This document shows positions 1 through 9,045 of a DNA stretch of 64,000 bases, in pieces; the first letter of the stretch is position 1, and the number at the start of each line of letters is the position of its first letter. The stretch is from the NCBI RefSeq assembly GCF_000002425.4, contig NC_037275.1, positions 13,497,987 to 13,561,986 of the forward strand, read 5' to 3'. Source of the DNA: Physcomitrium patens. Taxonomy: Eukaryota > Streptophyta > Bryopsida > Funariales > Funariaceae. The position numbers and the translations under genes were made by a program. The notes under the pieces are model-generated. The model saw only the letters and a program-made list of their open reading frames with translations. It made no database searches and was not told the DNA's origin.

Positions 1-773
1 TGTGAATTTTACTGTATACATGTATATACATGTATTATTCTTTTTGGCATTGTTATTGAAGTTTATCATTCATTGGTTTCATTTATTTATTTGTTTTTAT
101 AATCAAGTTGGACATTTTATTATTCCAAAATGGCCCTCATACTGCACTAGAGTGTTAAAAATTTACATGGTCCACGGACTTTGGATAATACCACACCCAC
201 ATTCCAAAGACTTTGTTGAAACATATGTTAGTTGGCAGATCACTTCAGCACGACCATCTTTTAGAAACTATGTTTTTCTACAACAAATTCATTCATGGAG
301 CCTCTTGGTACATACAAGTAACCTACATTAACTTTCAACAACATTGTGCACATTCTGTGTAAATCTCTAATTTTTATTCAAAAAAATCTAAAGATTTGTA
401 GGTTATTTTGGAGTGTTTTTAAAACCTCAAAGAATATCTCTCAAAAAAGTGTACGATGAATTTCCTAATTTGGTCATCAAGTCTTGATAAGAAATTATAA
501 TATAGATAAAATTAAGCACAGATAAAATTTAGAGATGTTTTTATCATATAAACATATAAACAAATAAAAAAAGAATGGGAATAATTCAGGTATTTCAAAC
601 TGTTAAATTGTATTAACAACTATAAAATAACATTAAGATTGCAAATTTTATAGAAAAGCATATATTTTTATGGAATTATTATATGTAATCACATTCATTA
701 TATTAGTTACATGGTTTTATTAAATTAAAAATAAAAAATCGATGTATGTATATATATAAATATATATATATAA

Positions 774-816
<43 letters not shown>

Positions 817-1600
817 GTTTTCTTATTTATAATTGCTATGAATTTAAAATATTTTTTTAATAAAAATAATAAATTTTAATTAAATTTAAGAATTAGTGTT
901 TAATATTTAGAAAGACTTCATTTTAAAGTCTATTTCAAGAAGCATAATATTTTTTGATAAAAACACACAAATTTTATCCTCTTTAAAATCACCTTAATAA
1001 TTACTAATTTTTTATTTTAATAATTTTTTTTGTTAAAGAATAATATTTTTATTAATTGAACTCTAAAAGCTATGCATTAGAAGATGTATATAATATATAT
1101 TCTTTAAATTATGAAATTCTTAAACTTAGATACCTAGAAGACTTAGTATAAAGAAATATAATCTTAATTTGAATTAATTTTTTTAAAAAAATCTTTAGGC
1201 TTTTCATGTCATTTGTAGAAAGTTTTAGAAATTTTAAGAATATGATAAAATCTTTTATATTAGCTTTAAAGGTTTTTTTCCACTTTTTTTAGTATTTAGA
1301 AGTTTTTGTAAAAGATTTCTAGAGATTCTAGATAAGTTGATAACTTTTTGAACCTTTGTGAGTTAAAAACTAGACAATAATTTTGAAATTTTTTTTTGAT
1401 AGTGTAGCACAATAGTAATAAAAATAATATATCAAATATTTAAAAAATCTATAAATAATAGACTCATATCTTATTAAAGAAGGAAAAAAGTTAAAAAAGA
1501 GGATATAGTTATAAAATTTAAAAGAACTAAAATCATTATTGCTATATACAAAGAGACTAAAAGTATTGAATCAAGATTGAACTACAAGAAAATATTTGAT
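1..1600. other. AT-rich DNA without a recognisable gene
   Basis: This stretch is strongly AT-rich with many homopolymer runs. An open frame at 2-331 encodes a hydrophobic, Phe/His/Ile-rich peptide with no motif I recognise and no intact homologue in the window, so I do not call it a gene. Its right end may grade into the decayed chromovirus LTR that starts near 1,600. Confidence 0.5.
747..814. repeat. TA-rich microsatellite
   Basis: A run of TA dinucleotides interrupted by a few AAA steps. It is a simple sequence repeat of a kind common in AT-rich plant intergenic DNA. Confidence 0.85.
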
Positions 1601-2015
1601 AAGACTAAGTATCAATGACACATTTAGAACTTCAATCAAGAAAAAATAGTTTTAAGCATTGAAGACTAAGATGTATACAAACAAGAAGAAATAGTTAAGA
1701 AGACAATATTCAATAGTTAATGTCAAGAATAGAATATCTAAAGACCTTAATAAAAACTAACTTAAGATATAAATTGATAAGATTGAGAGGTACCTCAATC
1801 TTGTCTCTACTTATAATACTTCTAAGATCTAAGGATTAAAATTTTGGCCTCTCATATATTGCTATGGAAACTAGAAATGATTTGCTGGCCAAGTTTCAAG
1901 AAGCCTTCCAAGAAGCTTCCTAAAAAAACTAACACTATAAGTTAAATTATCCTATTTAATTCCTAAGATATTCTAAAAGTTTTTTAAAATGACACCTAAC
2001 ATAGCTTAGTTTTTA
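1600..2015 (-). repeat. Decayed LTR of ChA (minus orientation)
   Basis: The block near 1,768-1,815 matches the ChD LTR around 23,390-23,435, including the region of its TATA-like box. The right end near 2,011 (ATGACAC) resembles the reverse complement of the LTR start TGTCATG. The low-coordinate limit is uncertain. Confidence 0.45.
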
Positions 2016-2400
2016 AGCTCCCTACCACATACTTCTACTAAGTTCATAGAATATTTTAGAAAGATTTGCCATAATATAGAAGATTTGTAAAAGATCTTGA
2101 AATCTTTTTTTATATCCATAATATTAAGGATGGCCTTAGTCTTATTTCTTATGTATAACCTATAAAAAATATCTTGTAGAAGTTATAGTCTATGCACCAA
2201 GTTATAAGTTGCATTCAGTATAACTTCATAAAAATAAGAAACTTATAGAATAAGTTTCAATAGCTACATGGCATATCTATAAAAGTCTCAATATTTAATT
2301 TGAATCTAATAAATTTCTTTCAAGTTTTTAAATTAGATATTATCTTTTTAATATATATATATATATGTATATATATTTCTATTTATTTAAATAATATTGG
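2016..2400. other. Unresolved AT-rich part of ChA
   Basis: It lies between the LTR remnant and the first alignable integrase sequence of ChA. The 3' end of pol would be expected here, but no convincing match to the ChD chromodomain or accessory ORF was found. A TA-rich run sits near 2,350-2,375. Confidence 0.35.
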
Positions 2401-2868
2401 TATTTATTATATTACTTCTTATTATAAGCAATAAGATCTTGAAGAAAAATTCAATTGCTTTATAAGTTGATAAAGTTTAAGATCTATTAAATAATATTAA
2501 AAATAGCTTTGATTTAAGTTCTATATTATTATCATATTAATAGATATTATTAAAAAAATTGGTTGTTTCTTCAGCTAAGATAATTTTTTCAAAAAATAAA
2601 ACAATATTTCATATTGGTTAGAAAATCAACAATCATAAAAATAGTTTCTAAAGAATTTGAAATTAGATCATTTATATTAAAATCTATTGAAAGAAATAAC
2701 AAAGACTATATTAAAGTAGATAGACTTTGAAGAATTTTTTTAGATAGATGATGTAAAGTCTTGGCTTTTAAATTATAGTTACATGATTGAAAAATTCTTT
2801 GACTACTTTTTATATTTTAAGCTATTCAAAATCTCTTAAAGATCTATAATTTTGTTAAATCCACAATG
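2400..2868 (-). pseudogene. ChA integrase remnant (distal half)
   Basis: On the minus strand this matches the integrase region of ChD (about 25,110-25,545) with many substitutions to A or T and small indels. The best stretches lie around 2,545-2,620 and 2,640-2,850. No frame is open. The sequence stops at 2,868, where Ch1 inserted, and resumes at 9,046. Confidence 0.65.
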
Positions 2869-2873
2869 TTATG
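2869..2873. repeat. Left target-site duplication of Ch1 (TTATG)
   Basis: TTATG directly precedes the 5' LTR and is repeated directly after the 3' LTR at 9,041-9,045. This is the 5-bp duplication expected for a Ty3/gypsy integrase. Confidence 0.93.
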
Positions 2874-2891
2874 TGTCATGGACATACATTG

Positions 2892-3127
2892 GAAGATTCT
2901 TCGAATATTCTTCTAGAATTTTATCTAAAGATTCTCTAAAGATTCCTTTAGAAGGTTCTAGAAGATTCTTAGAATATTCCCTAAAGATTCTCTTAGAAGG
3001 TTCTAGAATATTCTTAGAAGGTTTTAGAATATTTTGATAGATTCTAGGAAGTTGCTCAAGAAGTTTCTTAATTAGTAGAAGTTGTTGGAGAAGCGTCCTA
3101 GTTAGCGGAAGTAGCTCGAGAAGCTTC
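2892..3127 (+). promoter_or_regulatory. Array of heat-shock-element-like motifs in the Ch1 U3
   Basis: Perfect GAAnnTTC palindromes begin at 2892, 2903, 2951, 2961, 2972, 2996, 3006, 3060 and 3120. Two pairs (2951-2968 and 2996-3013) have the exact 2-bp spacing of the four-unit heat-shock element nGAAnnTTCnnGAAnnTTCn. Further sites are one or two bases from perfect and are restored in the 3' LTR, for example at 8,650-8,657. The array lies just upstream of the TATA box. Heat-shock factors bind this motif in all eukaryotes, and the Arabidopsis copia element ONSEN is known to be heat-induced through such sites. Heat induction of Ch1 is my inference. Confidence 0.75.
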
Positions 3128-3138
3128 CTATTCAGTAG

Positions 3139-3146
3139 TATATATA
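3139..3146 (+). promoter_or_regulatory. TATA box of the Ch1 LTR
   Basis: TATATATA follows the last GAAnnTTC motif by 12 bp, which is a plausible core promoter position. The transcript start would be expected about 30 bp downstream, near 3,170. The 3' LTR has the same box at 8,873-8,880. Confidence 0.7.
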
Positions 3147-3329
3147 GGAATCGAGGTTGAAGGGTTCTTCAGTCTCGACAACACATCTCTTGGAGTTCTA
3201 GCTCACCTTTCTGGTGTTGTTCTTGTATTCATCTGTTTAATCTAGTTCTGCCACTTCTTTTTGAACTTCTTGTTAGATTTCAAGTCTGTATTTTGTATCC
3301 GTGACAGTTTGTCGAGACTGCATTTTCAC

Positions 3330-3341
3330 TGGTATCAGAGC
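3330..3341 (+). other. Primer-binding site, initiator tRNA-Met type (Ch1)
   Basis: TGGTATCAGAGC is complementary to the 3' end of plant initiator tRNA-Met, the commonest primer of plant LTR retrotransposons. It starts 23 nt after the LTR end, further than the usual few bases. Confidence 0.85.
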
Positions 3342-3609
3342 TAGTTCCTTCTTGTTAGAGAGTGGATTACCCCTCTTCTTGAAGGTGTGCTAGTGTTTTA
3401 GAGGTTGCGGATTACCCTCCTCTAAACTGATATCTCTTCTTTCTCAATATTGGAGCCTTATTCTTCTTGGAGAGAGTGGATTACCCCTCATCTTGGAGTC
3501 TTAAGGCGTTTTAGAGGTTGCGGAGTACTCTCCTCTGAACCAATATTGTCCTCTTGTCAAAACTCTTTTTTCTTCTTTCTGAAGGTTAGCCGAAGGTTAA
3601 GACGTTAAA

Positions 3610-4608
3610 ATGGCTGAAAGTTTGGAATCCAAACTAGACGCCATCATAAATGCTCTTGCCTCGTTGTCACATAGGACAACAGAGATCGAAGGAGTCATGG
3701 TAGGAGTCCATAACAATGGAGCATCTGAGATAGCGCCATCTAAAGCATATCAGCCTCAAACTTCTGCGCCAGAAGAAGCAGTTCTACCTCCATTTCAACA
3801 AGATCGAGTAGTCCTACAACGAAAGGAGCCTCGAGTTAGTCTTCCGGATAAGTTTGATGGAACTCGTTCCAAGTTTCGAGGTTTTGTCAACCAAATCAGG
3901 TTGATAACAATTTTACAGCCCGAACGTTATCCGACGGAGGAAGCGCGTGTTGGGCTTGTTGGAACCTTGCTTACAGCACAAGCTCTGTCTTGGTTTACTC
4001 CCTTGTTCGAGAAGCGATCGCCAATCCTGAGCAACTTTGAAACGTTCTTGGAGGCGTTTGCAGAAGCATTTGGCGAGCATGATAAAGTTCGATGGGCTAC
4101 AACAAAGATCCGATCGCTACGACAAGGAACACGCTCTGCATCAGTCTATGCCTCGGATTTCAGACAATTGGCAAGTGACATTAATTGGGGTGAAGAGGCG
4201 TTGGTGAGTCAGTTTTATTGGGGCTTGAAGGATGATGTGAAGGACTTGCTGTTATCTCTTCCTGATCCTCAAACGCTCAACGAAGCTATTAGCCAAGCTG
4301 TAAAGTGTGACAACCGCCTATTCCAGCGTTGCCAAGACCAACGTCCAAGACACCAAATGACTCGTTACAACGTGACTATGTCTGCAAATAGCTTAAACTC
4401 ACATTCGAAGGCAACAGACATGCAAATCGACACGTCGCATGTCCGATCTCTTACTCCAACAGAGAAGAAACGACGTATGGAGGAAGAGTTATGTTTGTAC
4501 TGTGGAGAAGGTCATAAGGTTGGAAATTGCCCCAAGAAGCAAAATTGGCACCCTGTCAAGACTAGAAGTGCGATGATTCCGGAAAACGACGACGCCCAGC
4601 CACAGTAG
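3610..4608 (+). CDS. gag: Gag (capsid-nucleocapsid) of Ch1
   Basis: This frame of 332 codons is intact and starts at the first ATG after the leader (context AAAATGG). The product would form the cytoplasmic particle that packages element RNA. The middle (residues about 80-240) is the gag capsid-like domain, with a conserved stretch around FDGTRSKFRGF. Near the C-terminus is a nucleocapsid zinc knuckle, CLYCGEGHKVGNC, spaced CX2CX3HX4C. That is one residue shorter than the usual CX2CX4HX4C, and ChD keeps four residues. The frame ends TAG at 4,606-4,608. The protease frame is offset by -1 and already open from 4,566, so a 43-nt overlap suits a -1 shift. I did not find a textbook slippery heptamer. 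Confidence 0.9.
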   Translation: MAESLESKLDAIINALASLSHRTTEIEGVMVGVHNNGASEIAPSKAYQPQTSAPEEAVLPPFQQDRVVLQRKEPRVSLPDKFDGTRSKFRGFVNQIRLITILQPERYPTEEARVGLVGTLLTAQALSWFTPLFEKRSPILSNFETFLEAFAEAFGEHDKVRWATTKIRSLRQGTRSASVYASDFRQLASDINWGEEALVSQFYWGLKDDVKDLLLSLPDPQTLNEAISQAVKCDNRLFQRCQDQRPRHQMTRYNVTMSANSLNSHSKATDMQIDTSHVRSLTPTEKKRRMEEELCLYCGEGHKVGNCPKKQNWHPVKTRSAMIPENDDAQPQ

Positions 4609-5066
4609 GAACCGTGCGGCTGGACAATCTAATATCACGACAACAATCAGGTTCATCCTTCTCTGTCCAACCTGCCCGTTGTTTTACAATTCCTTTGTTT
4701 TTAGGCCCTCAAAAACAAAAAACTTTAGCTTTATTGGATTCGGGGGCATCTACTTGTTTTTTAGATGAAGAGTTTGCTAAACGCCACAAGATCCGTTTAG
4801 TACAGAAGTCCAAACCTGTTCACGTAGAGGTGATAGATGGACGACCCTTATTGTTAGGCAACGTTACCCACGAATCAGAACCTATAGAAGTGGTGTTTAA
4901 GGACCATAGTAGTCACGTTATTTTTAATATTATTAGAACCCCATCAAGCCCTGTTATCCTTGGTCTTTCTGGGTTAGAAGATCATAATCCGTCCATTGAT
5001 TGGAGGCTACGAAGGATAACATTTCCTGAAAAAATAATAATAAACCTGTTGGTAGAACCTACATGA
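4566..5066 (+). CDS. Aspartic protease segment of Ch1 pol
   Basis: The frame is open from 4,566, in -1 relation to gag. It carries the aspartic-protease signature ALLDSGAST (catalytic Asp in DSG) and a later VILGLSGL strand that matches the second retropepsin motif. The enzyme cleaves the Gag-Pol polyprotein. The frame stops at TGA 5,064-5,066, overlapping the next frame (5,063 onward), which is again offset by -1. Chromovirus protease and reverse transcriptase are usually continuous, so I read this second offset as a disabling indel rather than recoding. An A-rich run near 5,030-5,040 is a plausible place for it. Confidence 0.82.
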   Translation, partial: KCDDSGKRRRPATVGTVRLDNLISRQQSGSSFSVQPARCFTIPLFLGPQKQKTLALLDSGASTCFLDEEFAKRHKIRLVQKSKPVHVEVIDGRPLLLGNVTHESEPIEVVFKDHSSHVIFNIIRTPSSPVILGLSGLEDHNPSIDWRLRRITFPEKIIINLLVEPT

Positions 5067-8000
5067 AGAAATCCATGTTTATTGGAGCGAGAGCGTTCCT
5101 AAGATCGTCCAAGGAAGGTGCACCATTTTTCATTTATGCAGCTCCAACTAGCGGCGAGAATATCTCAACATCGAATATACCAGAGCAATATAGGGATTTT
5201 GAAGACGTGTTTCAGAAGAAAAACGCCAATATACTGCCGGAACATCGACCATATGATTGCGCCATAGACTTAAAGGAAGGAGCGCAACCACCTTTTGGTC
5301 CAATATACAACCTATCGCAGACGGAGTTGGCAGAATTGCGGAAGTACATCGATGAGAATCTAGCCAAGAATTTTATTCGACATTCAAAGTCGCCAGCTGG
5401 AGCACCAATCCTATTCGTGAAGAAAAAAGATGGCTCACTGCGGATGTGCGTGGACTATCGAGGACTCAACAAGATGACCAAAAAAAATCGCTATTCCTTA
5501 CCTTTGATCTCCGGCCTCTTAGATCAACTTGGACGTGCAAGGATTTTTACAAAGATTGATTTAAGAGGAGCCTACAACCTTGTGCGAATCAAAGAAGGAG
5601 ATGAATGGAAGACAGCCTTTCGTACAAGGTATGGCCATTTTGAGTTCAATGTCATGCCTTTTGGTCTTACCAATGCTCCAGCGGTCTTTCAGCATATGAT
5701 GAACGACATCTTTCGGGAGTACCTCGATGACTTTGTTGTCATCTATCTGGATGATATTTTGATATTTTCCAAGAATGAAGAAGAACATGAGAAGCACGTT
5801 TGTTTGGTTCTTGAAAAACTACGCGAACGAGGACTCTACGCCAAGTTGGAGAAGTGTCAATTTCACCAGAATGAGATGGAATTTTTGGGCTTCATTGCGA
5901 CTACAGAGGGCTTGAAGATGGATCCAAAAAAGGTAGAAGCAATTATATCTTGGGAAGTTCCGAAGACGGTTAGAGATGTTCAGTGTTTTCTTGGATTTGC
6001 TAACTTCTATCGGATCTTCATCAAGAATTATTCTCAAGTTGCTGCACCACTCATGCGTCTAACAAGCAAAGACAAGCTCCAATGGGGATTACAAGCAGCA
6101 AAAGCATTTCAAGATCTCAAGACGCCATTCACTACGGCTCCAATCTTGGTACACCCTGACTTTGCAAAGGCTTTCTATTTAGAGACCGATGCTTCAGATT
6201 TTGCTTTGGGAGCTGTGCTTTCACAGATGGGCATAGACAAGAAGCTTCACCCAGTTGCGTTCTATTCACAGAAGTTCTCTGTTGCTGAGATCAACTACGA
6301 GATCCACGACAAAGAGCTGCTTGCTATAGTGGATGCCTTCCAAGAGTGGCGTCACTTCCTCGAAGGAGTTGCACATCCAGTGACTGTTTATACGGACCAC
6401 AAGAATTTGGAGTACTTCATGACAGCTCGAATTTTGAATCGTCGTCAAGCTCGATGGAATATGTCTCTATCACGATTTGACTTTATTATCACCTACCGCC
6501 TTGGAAAACAGCAAGGATTATCTGACGCATTATCGAGGAGATCGTATCTTGCGCCAAAGGCTAGAGAAGCAGCGTTTGATCAACAATGTACAACATTGTT
6601 GAAACCAGAAAAATTCAGGATTTTTGCTACTGTTGCAACTATCGATGACGGCTTCCTCAGCGAGGTACGTACTGCGACCATTGAGGATTCTATAGCTCTT
6701 GACATCAAACAACGTGTCGATAATGACAAGTTTAAGGTGGAGGGAGATCTTCTGTATTTTGAGGAGCGGTTGTATATCCCGAAAGGACCAACTCGACTCC
6801 GAGCACTTCAATCTCGCCACGACTTTCCAGCTGCGGGACATTTTGGATTCAATAAGACTTTGGAGCTCATTTCATGAGATTTTTGGTGGCCCCAAATGTG
6901 GAAGGATGTGAAGGAATTTGTCCTTTCTTGTGATGTTTGTTCAAGATCCAAGATCCCTCGACATCGTCCGTGTGGACTTCTCCAGCCATTGCCTATTCCG
7001 CACCGACCATGGTCTTCAGTTTCTATGGACTTCATTACGGACCTACCGCCATCGAATTCATTTGACAGCATCTTTGTTGTGGTGGATCGATTTACAAAGA
7101 TGGCGCATTTTGTGCCTTGCAAGAAAACATTGTCAAGTGAAGACACCGCAAGACTCTTTCTTGATAACATATATCGTTATCATGGCCTACCAGATGATAT
7201 CGTGTCGGATCGAGGTACTCAGTTTGTATCCAAGTTTTGGAAGTCCCTCTTTGAGATATTGAAGGTGGATATTAAGCTCTCTTCGGCTTTTCATCCTCAA
7301 ACTGACGGTCAAACGGAGCGGGTGAATCAAGTTTTGGAGCAATATTTATGATGCAGCATCAACTATCAACAAGGTGATTGAACTGCATATCTACCGCTTG
7401 CTTAGTTCGCATACAACAACACTCTTCATGCGTCAACTCAACAAACACCATTCTTCTCCAACTACGGATACCACCCCAAGCTCGATTTATTGAGTTCTTC
7501 AGCAAATAACAACCCAGCAGCTAAAGGATTTGTGAAGCAACTATCGGAGCTTCAAGCGACGTTGAAGCTTCAATTGCAATCTGCCCAAGAGAGTTACAAG
7601 GCATCTGCAGATAAATATCGAAATGAGGCGCCTACTTTTAAAGTTGGAAGTAAAGTATGGCTTCTTCGACGGAATATCAAGACCAAGCGGCCATGTGACA
7701 AATTGGACTATCGAAGATTAGGGCCATTTGTTATCGGGAAGCAGATCAATCCGGTGGCATATCGTCTGGAGTTACCAGCTACTATGAAGGTACATCCAGT
7801 CTTTCACGTGTCTTTGTTGGAACCTTATCGAGAGTCAGCTTTTCCCCAAAGAGTACAAAGTCCGCCACCAAGTATCGAAATTGAAAACCATGAGGAATAC
7901 GAGGTAGAAAAGGTACTAGATTCACGGCGTAATAGGAGAAAATTAGAGTATTTAGTGCATTGGAGTGGATACGACATCAATGAACGAACGTGGGAGCGTG

Positions 8001-8083
8001 CCGAAAATCTTGCCAATGCACCAAAAAAGGTACAAGAATTTCATCAACGATATCCTCATAAACCTAAGCCGATTCAACGATAG
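5063..8083 (+). pseudogene. pol: Ch1 pol: reverse transcriptase, RNase H, integrase, chromodomain (four in-frame stops)
   Basis: One frame runs through the region. Reverse transcriptase shows [26 protein letters not shown] and the catalytic YLDD (near 5,740-5,755). RNase H shows ETDASDFALGAVLSQ and YTDHKNLEYF. Integrase shows the H-H-C-C zinc region (ending CDVCSRSK), then the catalytic Asp in SMDFITDLP, Asp in VSDRGTQF and Glu in HPQTDGQTERVNQ. A GPF motif (RRLGPFVIG) and a C-terminal chromodomain (about 7,895-8,055, with YLVHWSGYD) follow; the chromodomain would steer insertion to modified chromatin. Stops lie at TGA 6,875, TGA 7,349, TGA 7,379 and TAG 7,403. The first three fit C-to-T or G-to-A changes of Arg or Trp codons. 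The frame ends at 8,083. Confidence 0.93.
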
Positions 8084-8115
8084 CTTCTTGCTGAAGCTTG
8101 CTTATCAAGTAGCAT

Positions 8116-8130
8116 AAAAAGGGGGGAGGG
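8116..8130 (+). other. Internal polypurine run downstream of Ch1 pol
   Basis: AAAAAGGGGGGAGGG is a pure purine run 33 nt after the pol stop and about 480 nt before the 3' LTR. It looks like a plus-strand primer tract but is not next to the LTR. It may be a second (internal) primer or a relic of an ancestral LTR boundary before the accessory ORF was included. Confidence 0.5.
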
Positions 8131-8209
8131 CACCTCCAAAATCCATAGTTCGATAGTGTAGAACTTTGTTAGCAACTATAGTTTGCTCTCATCATTTTAG
8201 CCTTTGGAC

Positions 8210-8557
8210 ATGGATAGTCAAGATACTACACTTGTTATGTCATCTCAAGCGATTAGCTCACGAAGACGACCGCGAGATGAAGAACCGCCTGCACCACGAC
8301 GATGTCGGAGGATACCGAGCAACAGATCGCTAGTAATTGTATTTGAGGTCGAGCCTGCCTACGACGGTCAGCCAGAAGGTGTGTTTGGAGGACAGTTTCA
8401 CAATGAAGACATAGAAGTCCACACTTGGTCAGAGGTTGAAGGTGTTGGTCACTACCGTTGGCTCCAAGGGCCGATGAATCATTTACCTCGCGAACAACAA
8501 TTGGAATTCATAGCGGATGTGATGCGACAGATTTTCATTTTCTTGCGTTGGTATTGA
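8210..8557 (+). CDS. Accessory ORF of Ch1 between pol and 3' LTR, unknown function
   Basis: The intact frame of 115 codons starts at ATG 8,210, and an in-frame TTG precedes it at 8,204. The N-terminal third is Arg/Pro-rich and basic (SSRRRPRDEEP, RRCRRIP), resembling a nuclear-localisation or nucleic-acid-binding tail. The rest is an alpha/beta-looking domain with the core GHYRWLQGPMNHLPREQ. ChD carries a diverged homologue in the same place (23,821-24,069) with GHYQWLRGPINHLQREQ, so the frame was maintained at the protein level in at least two lineages. I do not recognise the family. Usual gypsy gene sets end at the integrase. It could be an accessory factor, a captured host domain or an envelope-position gene, but no membrane segment or signal peptide is visible. 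Confidence 0.8.
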   Translation: MDSQDTTLVMSSQAISSRRRPRDEEPPAPRRCRRIPSNRSLVIVFEVEPAYDGQPEGVFGGQFHNEDIEVHTWSEVEGVGHYRWLQGPMNHLPREQQLEFIADVMRQIFIFLRWY

Positions 8558-8593
8558 CTGATAACAACATTGCTTCTCGGAGACCTCGAAGTT

Positions 8594-8607
8594 AGAAGAG
8601 GAGGTGA
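8594..8607 (+). other. Polypurine tract of Ch1
   Basis: AGAAGAGGAGGTGA abuts the 3' LTR start and is the expected plus-strand primer. A single T interrupts it. Confidence 0.8.
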
Positions 8608-9040
8608 TGTCATGGACATACATTGGAAGATTCTTCGAATATTCTTCTAGAATATTCTCTAAAGATTCTCTAAAGATTCTTTTAGAAGGTTTTAGAAGAT
8701 TCTTAGAATATTCTCTAAAGATTCTCTTAGAAGGTTCTAGAATATTCTTAAAAGGTTCTAGAATATTCTGATAGATTCTAAGAAGTTGCTCGAGAAGTTT
8801 CCTAATTAGTAGAAGTTGTTGGAGAAGCGTCCTAGTTAGCGGAAGTAGCTCGAGAAGCTTCCTATTCAGTAGTATATATAAGAATCGAGGCTGAAGGGTT
8901 CTTCAGTCTCGACAACACATCTCTTGGAGTTTTAGCTCACCTTTCTGGTGTTGTTCTTATACTCATCTGTTTAATCTAGTTCTGCCACTTCTTCTTGAAC
9001 TTCTTGTTAGATTTCAAGTCTGTATTTTGTGTCCGTGACA
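8608..9040 (+). repeat. 3' LTR of Ch1 (433 bp)
   Basis: It has the same length as the 5' LTR and no indels. About 18 differences were counted by eye, 16 of them transitions. The GAAnnTTC array (about 8,626-8,861) and TATA box (8,873-8,880) are kept. Confidence 0.95.
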
Positions 9041-9045
9041 TTATG
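9041..9045. repeat. Right target-site duplication of Ch1 (TTATG)
   Basis: It is identical to 2,869-2,873, and ChA sequence resumes after it. Confidence 0.93.

Larger units (their letters stand above)
2874..3306 (+). repeat. 5' LTR of Ch1 (433 bp)
   Basis: It starts TGTCATGG and ends CCGTGACA. The U3 part is crowded with GAAnnTTC words, followed by a TATA box at 3,139-3,146. It matches the 3' LTR (8,608-9,040) without indels. Confidence 0.95.
2874..9040 (+). mobile_element. Ch1: young, complete but inactivated Ty3/gypsy chromovirus
   Basis: The element is 6,167 bp with two 433-bp LTRs (TGTCATG...GTGACA) flanked by TTATG. In order it carries LTR, initiator-tRNA-Met-like primer site, gag with a zinc knuckle, aspartic protease, reverse transcriptase, RNase H, integrase, chromodomain, an accessory ORF, a polypurine tract and LTR. 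The LTRs differ at about 18 of 433 positions by eye, so the insertion is fairly recent compared with the decayed ChA around it. Pol has four in-frame stops and one frame break, so it is not autonomous. Confidence 0.95.

Noticed and set aside
2-331. Open frame of 109 codons at the window start
   Set aside because: Low-complexity AT-rich sequence, hydrophobic and motif-free, with no support from splice signals or homology in the window.
5561-7170. Minus-strand frames inside Ch1 pol
   Set aside because: Shadows of the pol frame; similar shadows recur opposite pol in ChF and elsewhere.
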